Positions 27,665-37,568 of a DNA stretch of 64,000 nt are shown here, piece after piece (positions within the stretch are counted from its first letter, which is position 1; each line of letters starts with the position of its first letter). The notes beneath the pieces are model-generated. The model was given only the letters and a program-made list of their open reading frames with translations. It did not search any database and was not told the origin of the DNA. The stretch comes from CAVZXS01 sp963779325 (lineage in GTDB: Bacteria > Bacteroidota > Bacteroidia > Chitinophagales > Chitinophagaceae). Made by a program: the position numbers and the translations under genes. The stretch is from positions 248,001 to 312,000 of the forward strand of contig CAVZXS010000037.1 of the NCBI GenBank assembly GCA_963779325.1, given 5' to 3'.

Positions 27665-27704
27665 CCGGTTTTAAAAATCTTATGCAAAGCTTAAATAAAA
27701 CCGG
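27665..27704 (+). terminator. Hairpin after the beta-lactamase-fold gene
   Basis: CCGGTTTTA (27665-27673) pairs with TAAAACCGG (27696-27704), with CGA/TCG able to extend after small bulges. It is followed by a T-rich stretch. Probable but weak terminator. Confidence 0.45.
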
Positions 27705-27870
27705 TCGATTTTCTTTAAGTTAGAAAAAAGAAAACTCCGAAAAATGAAAATCGCTATAAGTAATACCGGGCGATTTACTTGTTTTTGTCCCGTACAGGTT
27801 TTCAATCTTAATGATTCTCTCGAGTTGGATAATGCACAATATTTAAGATATTTACGGATAAATATTTCCT

Positions 27871-29161
27871 TTGTCAACTGCCAATGAACTAAAACGAACA
27901 CTCACACCGCTCATGCTATGGGGCTTGGGCGTAGGTTATGTTATATCCGGCATGTATTTCGGCTGGAACCTCGGGCTGGAAAAAGGAGGAACACGGCGGA
28001 TTGGCCATAGCCACTTTTTTTATCATTATCCTGTATGTTACTTTTACTTTTAGTTATACCGAACTGGCCTGTGCCATACCCAAGGCCGGCGGCGGATTTG
28101 ATTATGCTACCCGTGCATTGGGAAAAGATTGGGGATTTATTGCCGGTATGGCGCAGAATATAGAATTTATTTTTGCGCCGCCTGCCATTGCTTTTGCTAT
28201 TGGCGCTTACTTTAATTTATTTTTTCCGCAGGTACCGATAATAGCAATTGCTGTTTTTAGCTATATTGTTTTTACTGCATTAAATATTTACGGTGTAAAA
28301 GCGGCCGCATTGTTTGAGTTGGTGATCACCATTTTTGCAGTGGGCGAATTATTATTATTTGCCGGTGTATCCTTACCGCATTTTGAATGGAAGAATTTGC
28401 AGCATAATGCTTTCCCGAATGGATGGCAGGGAGCGTTTGCAGCTATCCCTTTTGCCATCTGGTTTTTCCTGGCGATAGAAGGTGTGGCCAATGTAGCAGA
28501 AGAAGCCATTAATCCCCGGCGAACGATGCTTATTGGTTTCGGCTCGGCCATTCTTACATTGGTTATTCTTATGTATACTCACTTTTACCAGCTCGGTGGG
28601 TGTGGCGGGATGGGAAGCGATTGTTTATAAAAGTGATGGTACCACTTCCGATTCACCACTGCCCCTTGCGCTGGCGCATATTACTGGCAGCAATAACCTG
28701 CTTGTATCATTTATTAATTACCGTGGGTTTATTTGGCCTTAGTGGCTTCTTTTCACGGCATCATACTGGCAGCAGGAAGAGCAAGTTTTGAATTTGGCAG
28801 GGTGCGATTTGCCCCGGCATTTTTGGGAAAGATTCATCCGCGGTTCCGGACACCCTCCAATGCATTACTGGTAAATATGGTTATCGGTATCATTGCATTG
28901 CTGACCGGCAAAACATCGGAGATCATCACCATTTCAGTATTTGGTGCGCTTACATTATATATTATATCCATGATTGCGCTGCTGCGGCTAAGAAAAAAAG
29001 AACCGCAGTTGGAACGGCCATTTAAAGTTCCGATGTATCCTGCTTTCCCGTTGATTGCATTGGTCATTGCGGTTGTTTCTTTTGTCGCTATGACAATCTA
29101 TAATTTGAAGCTTGCATTGATTTATTTTTTACTGATTGGGAATATGTTACGGTTGTTTTAA
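27871..29161 (+). pseudogene. Ethanolamine-type APC permease, four frameshifts
   Basis: Joining frames gives a normal APC permease of about 430 residues, with VGYVISGMYFGWNLGLEKGG near the N-terminus and FAIWFFLAIEGVANVAEEA in the middle, both characteristic of ethanolamine permeases. Four shifts, each explained by one extra base, lie near 27994, 28585, 28704 and 28741. The start is unclear: TTG 27871 gives a plausible N-terminus, ATG 27913 a shorter one. It would import ethanolamine or a related amine. It begins the cluster with the ligase, dehydrogenases and hydrolase that follow. Confidence 0.82.
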
Positions 29162-29219
29162 ATTATTTAAAATAAAACCTGCAAATAATATAGTAATTTT
29201 TAGTACTTAAATTAGCTGT

Positions 29220-30578
29220 ATGACCACTAAAGAAATACTGCAATATGTAAAAGATCATCCTTCCGGAAAAGTGAAGATTGCATTTACAGATATTGACGGA
29301 ATATTAAGAGGTAAATATATTTCGTCTGAAAAATTCCTGTCGGTAATAGAAACCGGTATGAGCTTCTGTACTGTAATATTTGGTTGGGATGCAGCTGATA
29401 TCGCGTATGACAATGTACAATATACCGGGTGGCACACCGGTTATCCCGATGCTCCGGCTGTATTGGATATAAATACATTCAGAAAAATTCCCTGGGAAAA
29501 TGATGTGCCTTTTTTTCTTGGTGAATTGAAAGATAATGAAGGAAAACCTTCAACGGTTTGCCCGAGGCAATTACTTAAAAAAATATTGGGTGAAGCAAAC
29601 AAAGAAGGCTTCTCTCCTTTTTTTTCGCAGGAATTTGAATGGTTCAATTTTGCCGAAACGCCGCAGACGGCAAATGATAAACAGTTTAAAAATCTTACTC
29701 CCTTAACACCGGGAATGTTTGGTTATTCCATTCTCCGCAGTTCATTGGAGAATCCATTACTTCACCGATCTTTTTGAATTGCTGAAAAAATTCAATATAC
29801 CGCTTGAAGGAATACATACAGAAACAGGACCGGGTACTTATGAAGCGGCTATTGTCTATTCAGATATTTTGGAAGCAGCTGACAGAGCCGTATTATTTAA
29901 AACAGCCGTTAAAGAAATTGCTTACAAGCATGGCATCATGGCTACTTTCATGGCAAAGATTAATGAAAACCTTCCGGGCTGCGGCGGACATGTGCACCAG
30001 AGTTTATGGGATAAGACCGGAAAGAAAAATCTTTTTTATAATGAAAAAGATAAAATGAAAATGAGTGAGCTGATGAAAAGTTATGTGGCCGGTCAATTAT
30101 TTTGTTTACCGCATATACTGCCCATGTTTGCTCCTACTATCAATAGCTATAAAAGATTAGTGGAAGGCGCCTGGGCGCCAACAACACTTACATGGGGAAT
30201 GGATAACAGAACTGTAGCGCTTCGTATTTTATCGGGCAGCAGTAAATCATGCCGGTTGGAAACAAGAGTGATCGGAGCTGATGTAAATCCTTACTTAGCC
30301 ATGGCGGCTGCGCTGGCTGCAGGTTTGTACGGAATAAAAAATAAATTGAAATTAAAACAACCTGCCACTGTTGGTAATGGCTATAAAGATTTTTCAAACG
30401 GCATTCTTCCTTCTACATTGATTGAAGCAACACAACAAATGAAAAATTCAAAAGTGGCAAAAGAATTATTTGGTGCGCATTTACTGAACATTTTACCCTT
30501 ACAAGAGAATGGGAATGGCGGCAACATTTAAAAGCAGTGACCGATTGGGAGTATAGAAGATATTTTGAAATCATTTAA
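29220..30578 (+). pseudogene. Glutamine-synthetase-like gamma-glutamylamide synthetase, two frameshifts
   Basis: About 452 residues after joining frames. Type I GS-like: FTDIDGILRGKYIS at the N-terminus, EFEWFNF, TGPGTYEAAI, and GGHVHQSLWD in the active site, then RLETRVIGADVNPYLAMAA. Shifts are near 29754 (extra C) and 30488 (one base missing), with the true end reading REWEWRQHLKAVTDWEYRRY. GS-like enzymes in amine catabolism (PuuA, GlnA4, IpuC) couple glutamate to an amine with ATP. The neighbouring ethanolamine-type permease suggests ethanolamine as the acceptor (inference). Confidence 0.85.
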
Positions 30579-30693
30579 AAACCAAATCCATAAAGGGAAT
30601 AAGGAAACTCAAGTATATTAACTAAACTGTTATTAAAATAAAAGAATCAAGTAATTTAATTATCTGACTTTTAACATAAAAAAACATATCATA

Positions 30694-31842
30694 ATGATTT
30701 TCGACAAAATTTATCAATACAATTTCCCCACTACTATTCGTTTTGGTGCAGGCTCCTGTAAGGAGCTGGGTGATTATTTAATAAAAAATAATTGCTTAAG
30801 CCCATTGATTGTTACGGACAGCACTGTAGCGCAATTAGATTTTTTTAAGGCGATCATTAATGATCTGAAAAAGAAAAATATTTCCACGGAAGTTTTTTCT
30901 GACATTCATAAAAATCCGGTTAAGTCGGATGTATATAAAGGCGCCGATGTATATGATGATACAAAAAGAGATTCCATTATAGGTATTGGCGGCGGCGCTG
31001 CATTGGATGTGGCAAGGGCTATTGTATTAAGAATAAATCACCGGGAAGATCTTTTTAAATACGATGATCTGATCGGCGGCGATGTTTATGTAACCAATGA
31101 TGTTCCGCATTTTATTACCATACCCACTACAGCAGGTACCGGAAGTGAAGTGGGCCGCAGCGCCATCATTGCGGATGATGAAACCCACCAAAAGAAAATT
31201 CTTTTTTCGCCGAAACTGTTGGCGAAAATTGTTTTTGCCGATCCATTATTAACAATGGAACTGCCGCCCTTTATTACTGCTGCTACCGGCATGGATGCGC
31301 TGACACATAATATGGAAGCCTACCTTGCAAAAATGCCGCATCCGCTGTGCGAAGGAATTGCACTGGAAGGTATTTCATTAATCAGTCAATCGCTGGAAAC
31401 AGCGGTGAATAAACCCGATCTTGAATCAAGAAGTAAAATGCTGATCGCTTCATTGATGGGTGCCGTGGCTTTTCAAAAAGGTTTGGGAGTTGTACATTCT
31501 TTGGCGCATCCTTTATCCTCATTATTAGATACCCATCATGGATTAGCCAATGCAGTAAATATTCCATATGGTATGGAATTTAATATTGAAGGCTTTGAAA
31601 ATAAATTTAAACGCATAGCTAGAACATTAGAACTGAAAGAAGAAACAGGAGCGGCTGTGGTAAAATATCTTTTTGATATGAATACAAAGATTAATATTCC
31701 GCACCGCTTGCGTGATATTGGTGTTAAGCCAGAACATATTGAAACACTGGCCGATTTGGCCATTGCAGATTTTGCACATCCCAATAATCCAAAACCTGTA
31801 AGCCGGGAAGATTTTAAAAATCTTTACAGTAAAGCATTATAA
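30694..31842 (+). CDS. Iron-containing (group III) alcohol dehydrogenase
   Basis: 382 residues, intact. NAD-binding GIGGGAALDVARAI, then metal ligands in ATGMDALTHNMEAY (Asp, His), GVVHSLAHPLSS and DTHHGLANA. Oxidises an alcohol to an aldehyde. In this cluster it could oxidise the hydroxyl of gamma-glutamylethanolamide (inference). It is the only one of the five catabolic genes whose frame is unbroken. Confidence 0.92.
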   Translation: MIFDKIYQYNFPTTIRFGAGSCKELGDYLIKNNCLSPLIVTDSTVAQLDFFKAIINDLKKKNISTEVFSDIHKNPVKSDVYKGADVYDDTKRDSIIGIGGGAALDVARAIVLRINHREDLFKYDDLIGGDVYVTNDVPHFITIPTTAGTGSEVGRSAIIADDETHQKKILFSPKLLAKIVFADPLLTMELPPFITAATGMDALTHNMEAYLAKMPHPLCEGIALEGISLISQSLETAVNKPDLESRSKMLIASLMGAVAFQKGLGVVHSLAHPLSSLLDTHHGLANAVNIPYGMEFNIEGFENKFKRIARTLELKEETGAAVVKYLFDMNTKINIPHRLRDIGVKPEHIETLADLAIADFAHPNNPKPVSREDFKNLYSKAL

Positions 31843-31852
31843 GATGAGAAGA

Positions 31853-31993
31853 GGAACACGGATGACACAGATAAGACGGGATGAAAACGCCTGCCCGTTC
31901 ATTCAGGCGGGGATTTTTATTCTGCACAGCAGAATGAATCTGTGCTTATCCGTTTAGACAAATTAAAAATCCATTTAATCCGTGTTATCCCCC
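31853..31993. repeat. Composite inverted repeat with CACGGAT/ATCCGTG arms
   Basis: GGAACACGGATGACACAGAT at the left is mirrored at the right by AATCTGTGCTTATCCG and ATCCGTGTTATCC. Between and beside them are small hairpins, one from CCTGCCCG and CAGGCGGG, and CCCCGCATTTTGCGGGG. No ORF. Confidence 0.65.
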
Positions 31994-32030
31994 GCATTTT
32001 GCGGGGCAGGCTGTGTGCTAAATTAATCGA

Positions 32031-32757
32031 ATGAAAAAAAGTGAAATGAAAAAAAAGATTGGAATAAGTTTTACGACAACCAACTTTCATTATTATTGGA
32101 ATTGGTTTAAACCTGAAGATTTGCAGGATGAACTTGAACTGATCGAACTGTCTTTTGAAAAGAATAATACTGACGATATTGCGGGCTGCGACGGTTTTGT
32201 GCTTACCGGCGGCGTAGATGTTCATCCATCTTTTTATAAAGGAGAAGCGTCGTATGAAAACAGTCCCGTTTCATATCAGCCCGACAGGGATCATTTTGAA
32301 GAAAAAATTTACAGTTATTCGCAATTAAACAAATTACCTGTTCTTGGAATTTGCAGGGGAATGCAATTGATAAATGTTTTGCAGGGCGGCAAACTTATAC
32401 AGGACTTGGGCAACGATAATGCAAGGCACAGAAAAGAAGACACAGATAAAGAACATGCCATCATTACCGACCATGATACATTGTTGTATAAAATCGCAGG
32501 TTCGGTTTCGGGTCATGTAAACAGTGCACATCACCAGTCCGTTGATCCCGATGCATTGGGAGAAAACCTAAAAGTAAATGCATATGATGAAGATGACATC
32601 AATCATAGAAGGGATTGAATTTAAAAATAAGACCGATAAAGCATTTATGCTGTGTGTGCAATGGCACCCGGAAAGAATGAAAGACAAAGAAGAAAACCCA
32701 TTTTCAAAAAAAATAAAAGAAAAATTTCTTGCTGAAATCAGAAAACTAAAAAAATGA
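32031..32757 (+). pseudogene. Class I amidotransferase-type gamma-glutamyl hydrolase (PuuD-like), one frameshift
   Basis: About 241 residues after joining. VLTGGVDVHPSFY, LGICRGMQLINVLQGG (nucleophile Cys) and CVQWHPERM (His-Glu of the triad) are all present, matching peptidase C26 hydrolases that release glutamate from gamma-glutamyl amides. One extra base near 32600 ends the first frame at 32618; the correct frame continues IIEGIEFKNKTDKAFML to 32757. The stop overlaps the ATG of the aldehyde dehydrogenase (ATGA). Its role here would be cleavage of gamma-glutamylglycine to Glu and Gly (inference). Confidence 0.85.
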
Positions 32758-34117
32758 AAATCGTCAACCCCGCTACGGAAGAAGTTATTACAGAAGTTAA
32801 AGAAGATACAAGAGAAAGCCTGTCTGCGAAATTTGAATTATTGAAGACAGCGCAATCTTCATGGGCAAAAGTACCGCTTGCACAAAGAGTGCAGACATTA
32901 AAAAATTTGCTGAACTACTGGAAGAAAATACGGAACGGCTTGCTTCTGTACTTACTTCAGAAGTAGGAAAACCGTTACAGCAATCGCGGAATGAAATAAA
33001 CGGCGCGATTGCAAGAATAAAATGGTTGACGGATAATGCGAACAAATATTTAGCTGATGAAATTATGAGCAGCGGAACGGGTATAGAAGAAAAAATTGTG
33101 TATGAGCCGCTCGGTCTTATTTGCAATATCTCGGCATGGAACTATCCTTACCTTGTCGGTGTAAATGTTTTTGTGCCGGCATTGCTGGCCGGCAATGCGG
33201 TTATGTACAAACCTTCCGAATACGCCACACTTACAGGATTGGAGATTGAGAAATTAGTGAAACAATCCGGTGTTCCTGAAAATATTTTTCATATAGCCGC
33301 AGGCGCAGGAAATGTCGGAGAAGTTTTATTAGACCTTCCTTTCGACGGCTATTATTTTACCGGCTCATACAAAACAGGAAAATATATTTATGAAAAAGTA
33401 GCGCCGAAGATGGTACCCTGCCAATGTGAATTGGGAGGCAAAGATCCTTTGTATGTGGCCGATGACATAGCCGATATAAAAGCAGTAGCTGCCGGTACTG
33501 CCGACGGAGCATTTTATAATAACGGGCAGAGTTGTTGTGCCGTAGAAAGAATTTATATACATGAAAAAGTATATGATCGCTATATTGATGAATTTGTAAA
33601 AGAAGTACAATCATGGAAAATTGGATCACCAATTGAAGAAGGAACCTATATTGGCCCGCTTAGCAGAAAGGAACAATTGAATGTATTGGAAAGCCAGGTG
33701 GCGGATGCGGTAAGCAAAGGAGCCGCAGTTTTAACCGGCGGTAAAAAAATAACCGGGCGTGGATATTACTTTGAACCTACTGTATTGATTAATGTAAATC
33801 ACAACATGAACGTAATGAAGGAAGAATCATTTGGTCCTGTAATTGGAATTATGAAAGTAAAAAATGATGATGAAGCCATGCAACTTATGCAGGATACCGA
33901 ATACGGATTGACGGCGGCCGTTTACAGCTCGGATAAAAAAAGAGCATCAGCTATTTTACAACAAATAAATGCAGGCACCGGTTACTGGAATTGTTGTGAC
34001 AGGGTGAGTGCCGCCCTACCCTGGAGCGGCCGCAAACATTCAGGCTTTGGCGTTACACTCTCTCATGCGGGGTTAAGGGCTTTTGTAAAACCAAAGGGGT
34101 ATCATTTGAGAGGGTAA
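32754..34117 (+). pseudogene. NAD(P)-dependent aldehyde dehydrogenase, one frameshift
   Basis: About 454 residues after joining. ISAWNYPYLVGVNVFVPALLAGN, ELGGKDPLYV and NNGQSCCAVERIY (catalytic Cys) show an active ALDH fold. An A-run at 32900-32905 is one base short: the first frame ends at 32966 while the rest starts in the adjacent frame as KKFAELLEENTERL. A homopolymer error or slippage mutation would explain it. Expected to oxidise the gamma-glutamyl aldehyde made by the neighbouring alcohol dehydrogenase (inference). Confidence 0.87.
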
Positions 34118-34417
34118 TTGATTGTAAATATTATTTCTTGTTCCCGTTGGGTCTTCACAATAATCTGTAATAATTATAAAGCTGTCGGCCAGAGCTTCAT
34201 TCAGCTTGTAAAAAAGGAAAGACTGCAAGCGAACTGAAAAAGAATATTTTATTAAATCAAATCGCTTTTTTTATAAACATCAGTCAATCGTTTCTAAAAA
34301 TACCCAAAGTGGTAATAGAGACGGCATTGAATTTGTTCATCTAATTGCAGGCTTTATACTTGATAACCCACCCTCTTTTCCCTGATTGTGAACTTTTAAA
34401 CCTTAAAAACACAACAC
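34118..34417. other. Gene-free interval
   Basis: Between the aldehyde dehydrogenase and a broken small secreted-protein gene. I see no convincing RNA gene, terminator or repeat of the families found elsewhere. Confidence 0.5.
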
Positions 34418-34820
34418 ATGAAACATCTGATCTGTTTGGCTACAGCCCTGCTGCTGGCCGGCACCGCTGTTCTTACGGCGCAAACAAAAGAAGTAAATGA
34501 CCCCTGCGAAGGAGACAAAGATTGTAAATCGCGGCAAATATGAAGACTTGGTGGAAGATATAACCGACAACTGCAAAGGACCGGATGAGCTTTTTGCCAA
34601 ATACGGACTGAATGATAATAAGGAAGGCAGTTGCCGGTAAATAGCAGACTTGCTTGACAAATGTATTGATTGCAGGGAAGCATGGACAGACCTGGTTTAT
34701 TACTGTTTTGACAACAGCCCCTCCTCCGAAAGAACCAAAAGATTTAACGAAGTGAAAGACATGGAAAAAATAGCAAAGGAAACGCCGGAAGCAAAAAAAA
34801 GTAAAAGCCTGTGTAAGTAA
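34418..34820 (+). pseudogene. Small Cys-containing secreted protein, frame broken
   Basis: ATG 34418 begins a clear signal peptide (MKHLICLATALLLAGTAVLTAQ). After about 40 codons the frame meets a stop; the next frame continues IVNRGKYEDLVEDITDNCKG and, past an in-frame TAA at 34639-34641, IADLLDKCIDCREAWTDLVY up to the stop at 34818-34820. One extra base near 34532 plus one nonsense codon would restore about 133 residues with several Cys. No family recognised. Confidence 0.5.
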
Positions 34821-34914
34821 ATTACATGACCGGTTAGTATTAAATATTAACCTCCGCCGGGTTTATTCAACAGTACTCCCCCACCACAAATAATAAATAA
34901 TGAACGTCATAATC

Positions 34915-35313
34915 CTATTTTCTCTCTGCTTTTACCTGGGCCGGTTTAACGGCAGGATATTTATTTCCCCAACTGCTGCGTACATAAGTTAATACTTCGG
35001 CAATCTCCAGATCGGTTAAATAAGGCTGTGCAGGCATCATGCCGTTATATTTTTTCCCATTGACGGTAATTTCGCCGCTTTGTCCTTCGAGGATAATCTT
35101 AATATTTTTCTTGACATCTTTTACATATGTAGTTTTTGCCAACGGCGGAAAAATATCCGGCTGCCCCTGACCATTTTCCATATGGCAACTCTGGCAATGC
35201 AGGGCATATAGTTGTTTTCCCTTTTGCGTCTTTTGCAAATGATCTGTACTGAATGAAACGACAGATAAACCAATAAGGGCAATAAAGCCGGTAATGAAGA
35301 GAGTTTTAAACAT
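34915..35313 (-). CDS. Secreted monohaem cytochrome c at the end of the CO dehydrogenase cluster
   Basis: 132 residues. N-terminal hydrophobic export segment (about 5-22), one haem site C40-Q-S-C43-H44, and a Met ligand in KYNGMMPAQ (about residue 93). Its PDIFPPLAKT and TDLEIAEVLTYVRSSWGNK segments are typical of class I cytochromes attached to dehydrogenases. It is 73 nt downstream of the coxF-like gene, same strand, so it could carry electrons from the CO dehydrogenase to the respiratory chain (inference); canonical CODH is thought to pass electrons to quinone. Confidence 0.88.
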   Translation of the reverse strand: MFKTLFITGFIALIGLSVVSFSTDHLQKTQKGKQLYALHCQSCHMENGQGQPDIFPPLAKTTYVKDVKKNIKIILEGQSGEITVNGKKYNGMMPAQPYLTDLEIAEVLTYVRSSWGNKYPAVKPAQVKAERK

Positions 35314-35386
35314 GCTTAAATTTTTTAAGTAGCTAAATATGCATGCTAAAATACGAAATTAACAATACCCGGATGATGAAGTTTTG

Positions 35387-36382
35387 TTAATATGCAGCCG
35401 CTTTTTTCATGTACTTCTCAGGCTCCGCGTCAAATTTCACTTTGCATCCGTCGCAACAGAAATAAATTTTTTCGCTTTTATACTCCACAACATGTTTCGG
35501 GTTGTTGATGTCGACCGGCACGCCGCAAACAGGATTGATATAATACACCGGCGCTTTTCCGCCGTCTTCTTTTACCGTTTCAAATTTTTCGAAGCTCACA
35601 GGAGCAGCGGCATTATTTCTTATTTGAATAATTTGCGCCAGGATACTGATAGCTACTTCCTCAGGTTGTTTGGCATTAATATCTATTCCTGCCGGAGATA
35701 CGATTGTTTCAATTTTCTTTTTATCAAAACCGCTGCTTTCTAAGTATTCTTTTATAGAAACCATTTTCTTTTTGCTGGCAACAAAACCGAGGTAAGCATA
35801 CTCTTTTTGCAGTACTTCCGTCAATGCTTTTTCATCGCCTTCGCCTTGTGTAACGACAACAATGAATGCAGATACAGTAGTTTTTACATTTGTTAGATTT
35901 ACCTGCGTTATTAATTCATCTACCTTTTCAAATGTTTGGAGATTGGCATCCTGCGCTACACCGGTAATTCGATAACCTGCAAGTGCAGCCATTTTTACCA
36001 ATGCTTTGGCAATGGCCGATTTACCAATTACCAGCAAATGGGGCTTTGGCAATACCGGTTCAATAAAAACTTCGACGGTTCCTTCGCTTTGGCATGTCAT
36101 TTTATATTCTGTAACACCTTCCTGTTTTGACGGAGTTATTGATTTACCGATTTTTACCAAACGGGCCTTGCCGGTTCGCAACGCATCTTCTGCTTCTTTC
36201 ACCAGGATTCCTTTTACACAACCACCTCCTACCCAACCAATCATTTCCCCGTATTTATTTATGACAGCTTTATCACCCACTTTGCCGCTGCTGGGCGCCT
36301 CCCTTCGCACCACCTGTGCAATGGCAAAGGGTTCATTCTTTTTCTTTAATTCTTCCGTATTCTTTAAAAATTGATCAAGCAT
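35387..36382 (-). CDS. coxF: XdhC/CoxF-like Mo-hydroxylase maturation protein fused to a YHS domain
   Basis: 331 residues. The XdhC N-terminal domain (about 1-85, with APSSGKVGDKAVI and GWVGGGCV) and Rossmann-like C-terminal domain (about 113-255, LLVIGKSAIAKALVKMA) are present. Residues about 280-327 form a YHS domain: NPVCGVPVD, YKSEKIYFCCDGCKVKFDAE, with Cys 286, 309, 310 and 313. XdhC proteins help sulfurate the Mo cofactor; work in Oligotropha carboxidovorans assigns CoxE/CoxF to copper insertion into the Mo-S-Cu site. The first codons overlap coxE by 8 nt. The YHS fusion is unusual and suggests metal handling (inference). Confidence 0.9.
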   Translation of the reverse strand: MLDQFLKNTEELKKKNEPFAIAQVVRREAPSSGKVGDKAVINKYGEMIGWVGGGCVKGILVKEAEDALRTGKARLVKIGKSITPSKQEGVTEYKMTCQSEGTVEVFIEPVLPKPHLLVIGKSAIAKALVKMAALAGYRITGVAQDANLQTFEKVDELITQVNLTNVKTTVSAFIVVVTQGEGDEKALTEVLQKEYAYLGFVASKKKMVSIKEYLESSGFDKKKIETIVSPAGIDINAKQPEEVAISILAQIIQIRNNAAAPVSFEKFETVKEDGGKAPVYYINPVCGVPVDINNPKHVVEYKSEKIYFCCDGCKVKFDAEPEKYMKKAAAY

Positions 36383-37514
36383 CTGCTAAAATATTTTCAA
36401 GTTCCAATAAGCTGTCTAAATTATGCGCCGACCTGAAATCATTAATAGAGGGCATGGCGGCCGACATTCCTTTCGCGGTAGGTTCATATCCGTTCATTCC
36501 TTTCAACGGATTCAACCAAATAATTTTTTTCGCTCTACGCTGTATGTATTTCAATTCTTTACTCAGCATATCAGTATCTCCCGTATCCAATCCGTCGCTC
36601 AATATTAAAACCACCGGTGAGCCGTTCAGCATTCGCTTGCCGTATTGCTCATTAAAGTTACGAAGACATTCGCCTATTCTTGTACCGCCGCTCCAATTAT
36701 CAGCCATATCGGAAACTGCTGACAATACAAAGTCAAGTCGGTTAAATTGCAGCGATTTTGAAATACGTTTTAACGAGGTACTGAAAACAAAGGCTTCCAA
36801 TTGCCGAAAATTCTCCCGTAAGGCACAAATAAAACGCAACAGAAAAAAACTGTACTTGTCCATGGAGCCACTTACATCCAATAATACTATCAATCGTTGT
36901 TTCTTTGGTGTTCTTGATTTACGCAGCAAATCAAGCGGCTCACCGCCATAAGCAATACTGTGCCTTATGGTTCTTCGTAAATTGATTTGTCCCTGTCCCC
37001 GACTATCCTTCATTCTTCTTCGTAAACGGATAGCCATTTGCCTGCAAAGTTTTTTTGCAATTTCTTCCAATTTGTCCGCTTCCATTTCGGTAAGCTTTGC
37101 CAAATCGGTTCTTTTCAGTCTTTCCGTTTCGTTGGCGCCGCTTACCTGTTTTGCCTCTTTGGTATCTTCTTCCGTTTTTCCAAAACCCAGCATGACCAAC
37201 GAAGGGTTTGCTTTTTTATTAACCAATCCCTGTACGGTAGTTTTATCTTTTCTTTCAATTAAATCAATCGAGTTAGTATCCCAATACAGCAAAAATAATT
37301 TTTCAAAAACCATTCTTTCTTCGGGCGAATTACAAAAGATTGTCTTTAATGCATATTTAAATTGCCGGCGGTTGGTAAAAAGATTTGCATCGGCAGCCAG
37401 TAATGCATCCTTTGTTTCCTGTATGCCGGTATTGAGTCCGTGACTGCGAAGAAACTGAGCGAAAGCAATAATGCTTTCCGTAAGGCTGCTTGTTTGAAAG
37501 GCTTGCTGTTTCAT
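36375..37514 (-). CDS. coxE: CoxE-like von Willebrand factor A protein
   Basis: 379 residues from ATG 37514 (MKQQAFQTSSL); an upstream ATG at 37562 lies in repeat-derived sequence. The N-terminal half is helical. The VWA domain (about 190-370) has the MIDAS motif LLDVSGSMDKYS and ILSDGLDTGD. In CODH clusters CoxE works with the AAA+ protein CoxD to mature the enzyme. Placed between coxD and coxF as in the classical order D-E-F. Confidence 0.9.
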   Translation of the reverse strand: MKQQAFQTSSLTESIIAFAQFLRSHGLNTGIQETKDALLAADANLFTNRRQFKYALKTIFCNSPEERMVFEKLFLLYWDTNSIDLIERKDKTTVQGLVNKKANPSLVMLGFGKTEEDTKEAKQVSGANETERLKRTDLAKLTEMEADKLEEIAKKLCRQMAIRLRRRMKDSRGQGQINLRRTIRHSIAYGGEPLDLLRKSRTPKKQRLIVLLDVSGSMDKYSFFLLRFICALRENFRQLEAFVFSTSLKRISKSLQFNRLDFVLSAVSDMADNWSGGTRIGECLRNFNEQYGKRMLNGSPVVLILSDGLDTGDTDMLSKELKYIQRRAKKIIWLNPLKGMNGYEPTAKGMSAAMPSINDFRSAHNLDSLLELENILADA

Positions 37515-37568
37515 AAAAATAGCTTTGAGGCTTAAGCTGTGAGCTTCGAGCTCGTAGCTCACAGCTCA
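37515..37568. repeat. Iterated inverted repeat in the coxD-coxE spacer
   Basis: On the minus strand GCTGTGAGCT, ACGAGCTCGA and AGCTCACAGC follow each other, so the outer 10-mers are perfect complements around a CGAGCTCG core. It fills nearly the whole 51-nt spacer and could form a hairpin in the cox transcript. Confidence 0.7.

Noticed and set aside
27871..34117. Putrescine (Puu) pathway
   Set aside because: No PuuB-like oxidase; an iron alcohol dehydrogenase and an ethanolamine-type permease fit an amino alcohol better.
36316..36951. 211-codon ORF on the plus strand
   Set aside because: Antisense to coxE and the start of coxF; no recognisable protein features.
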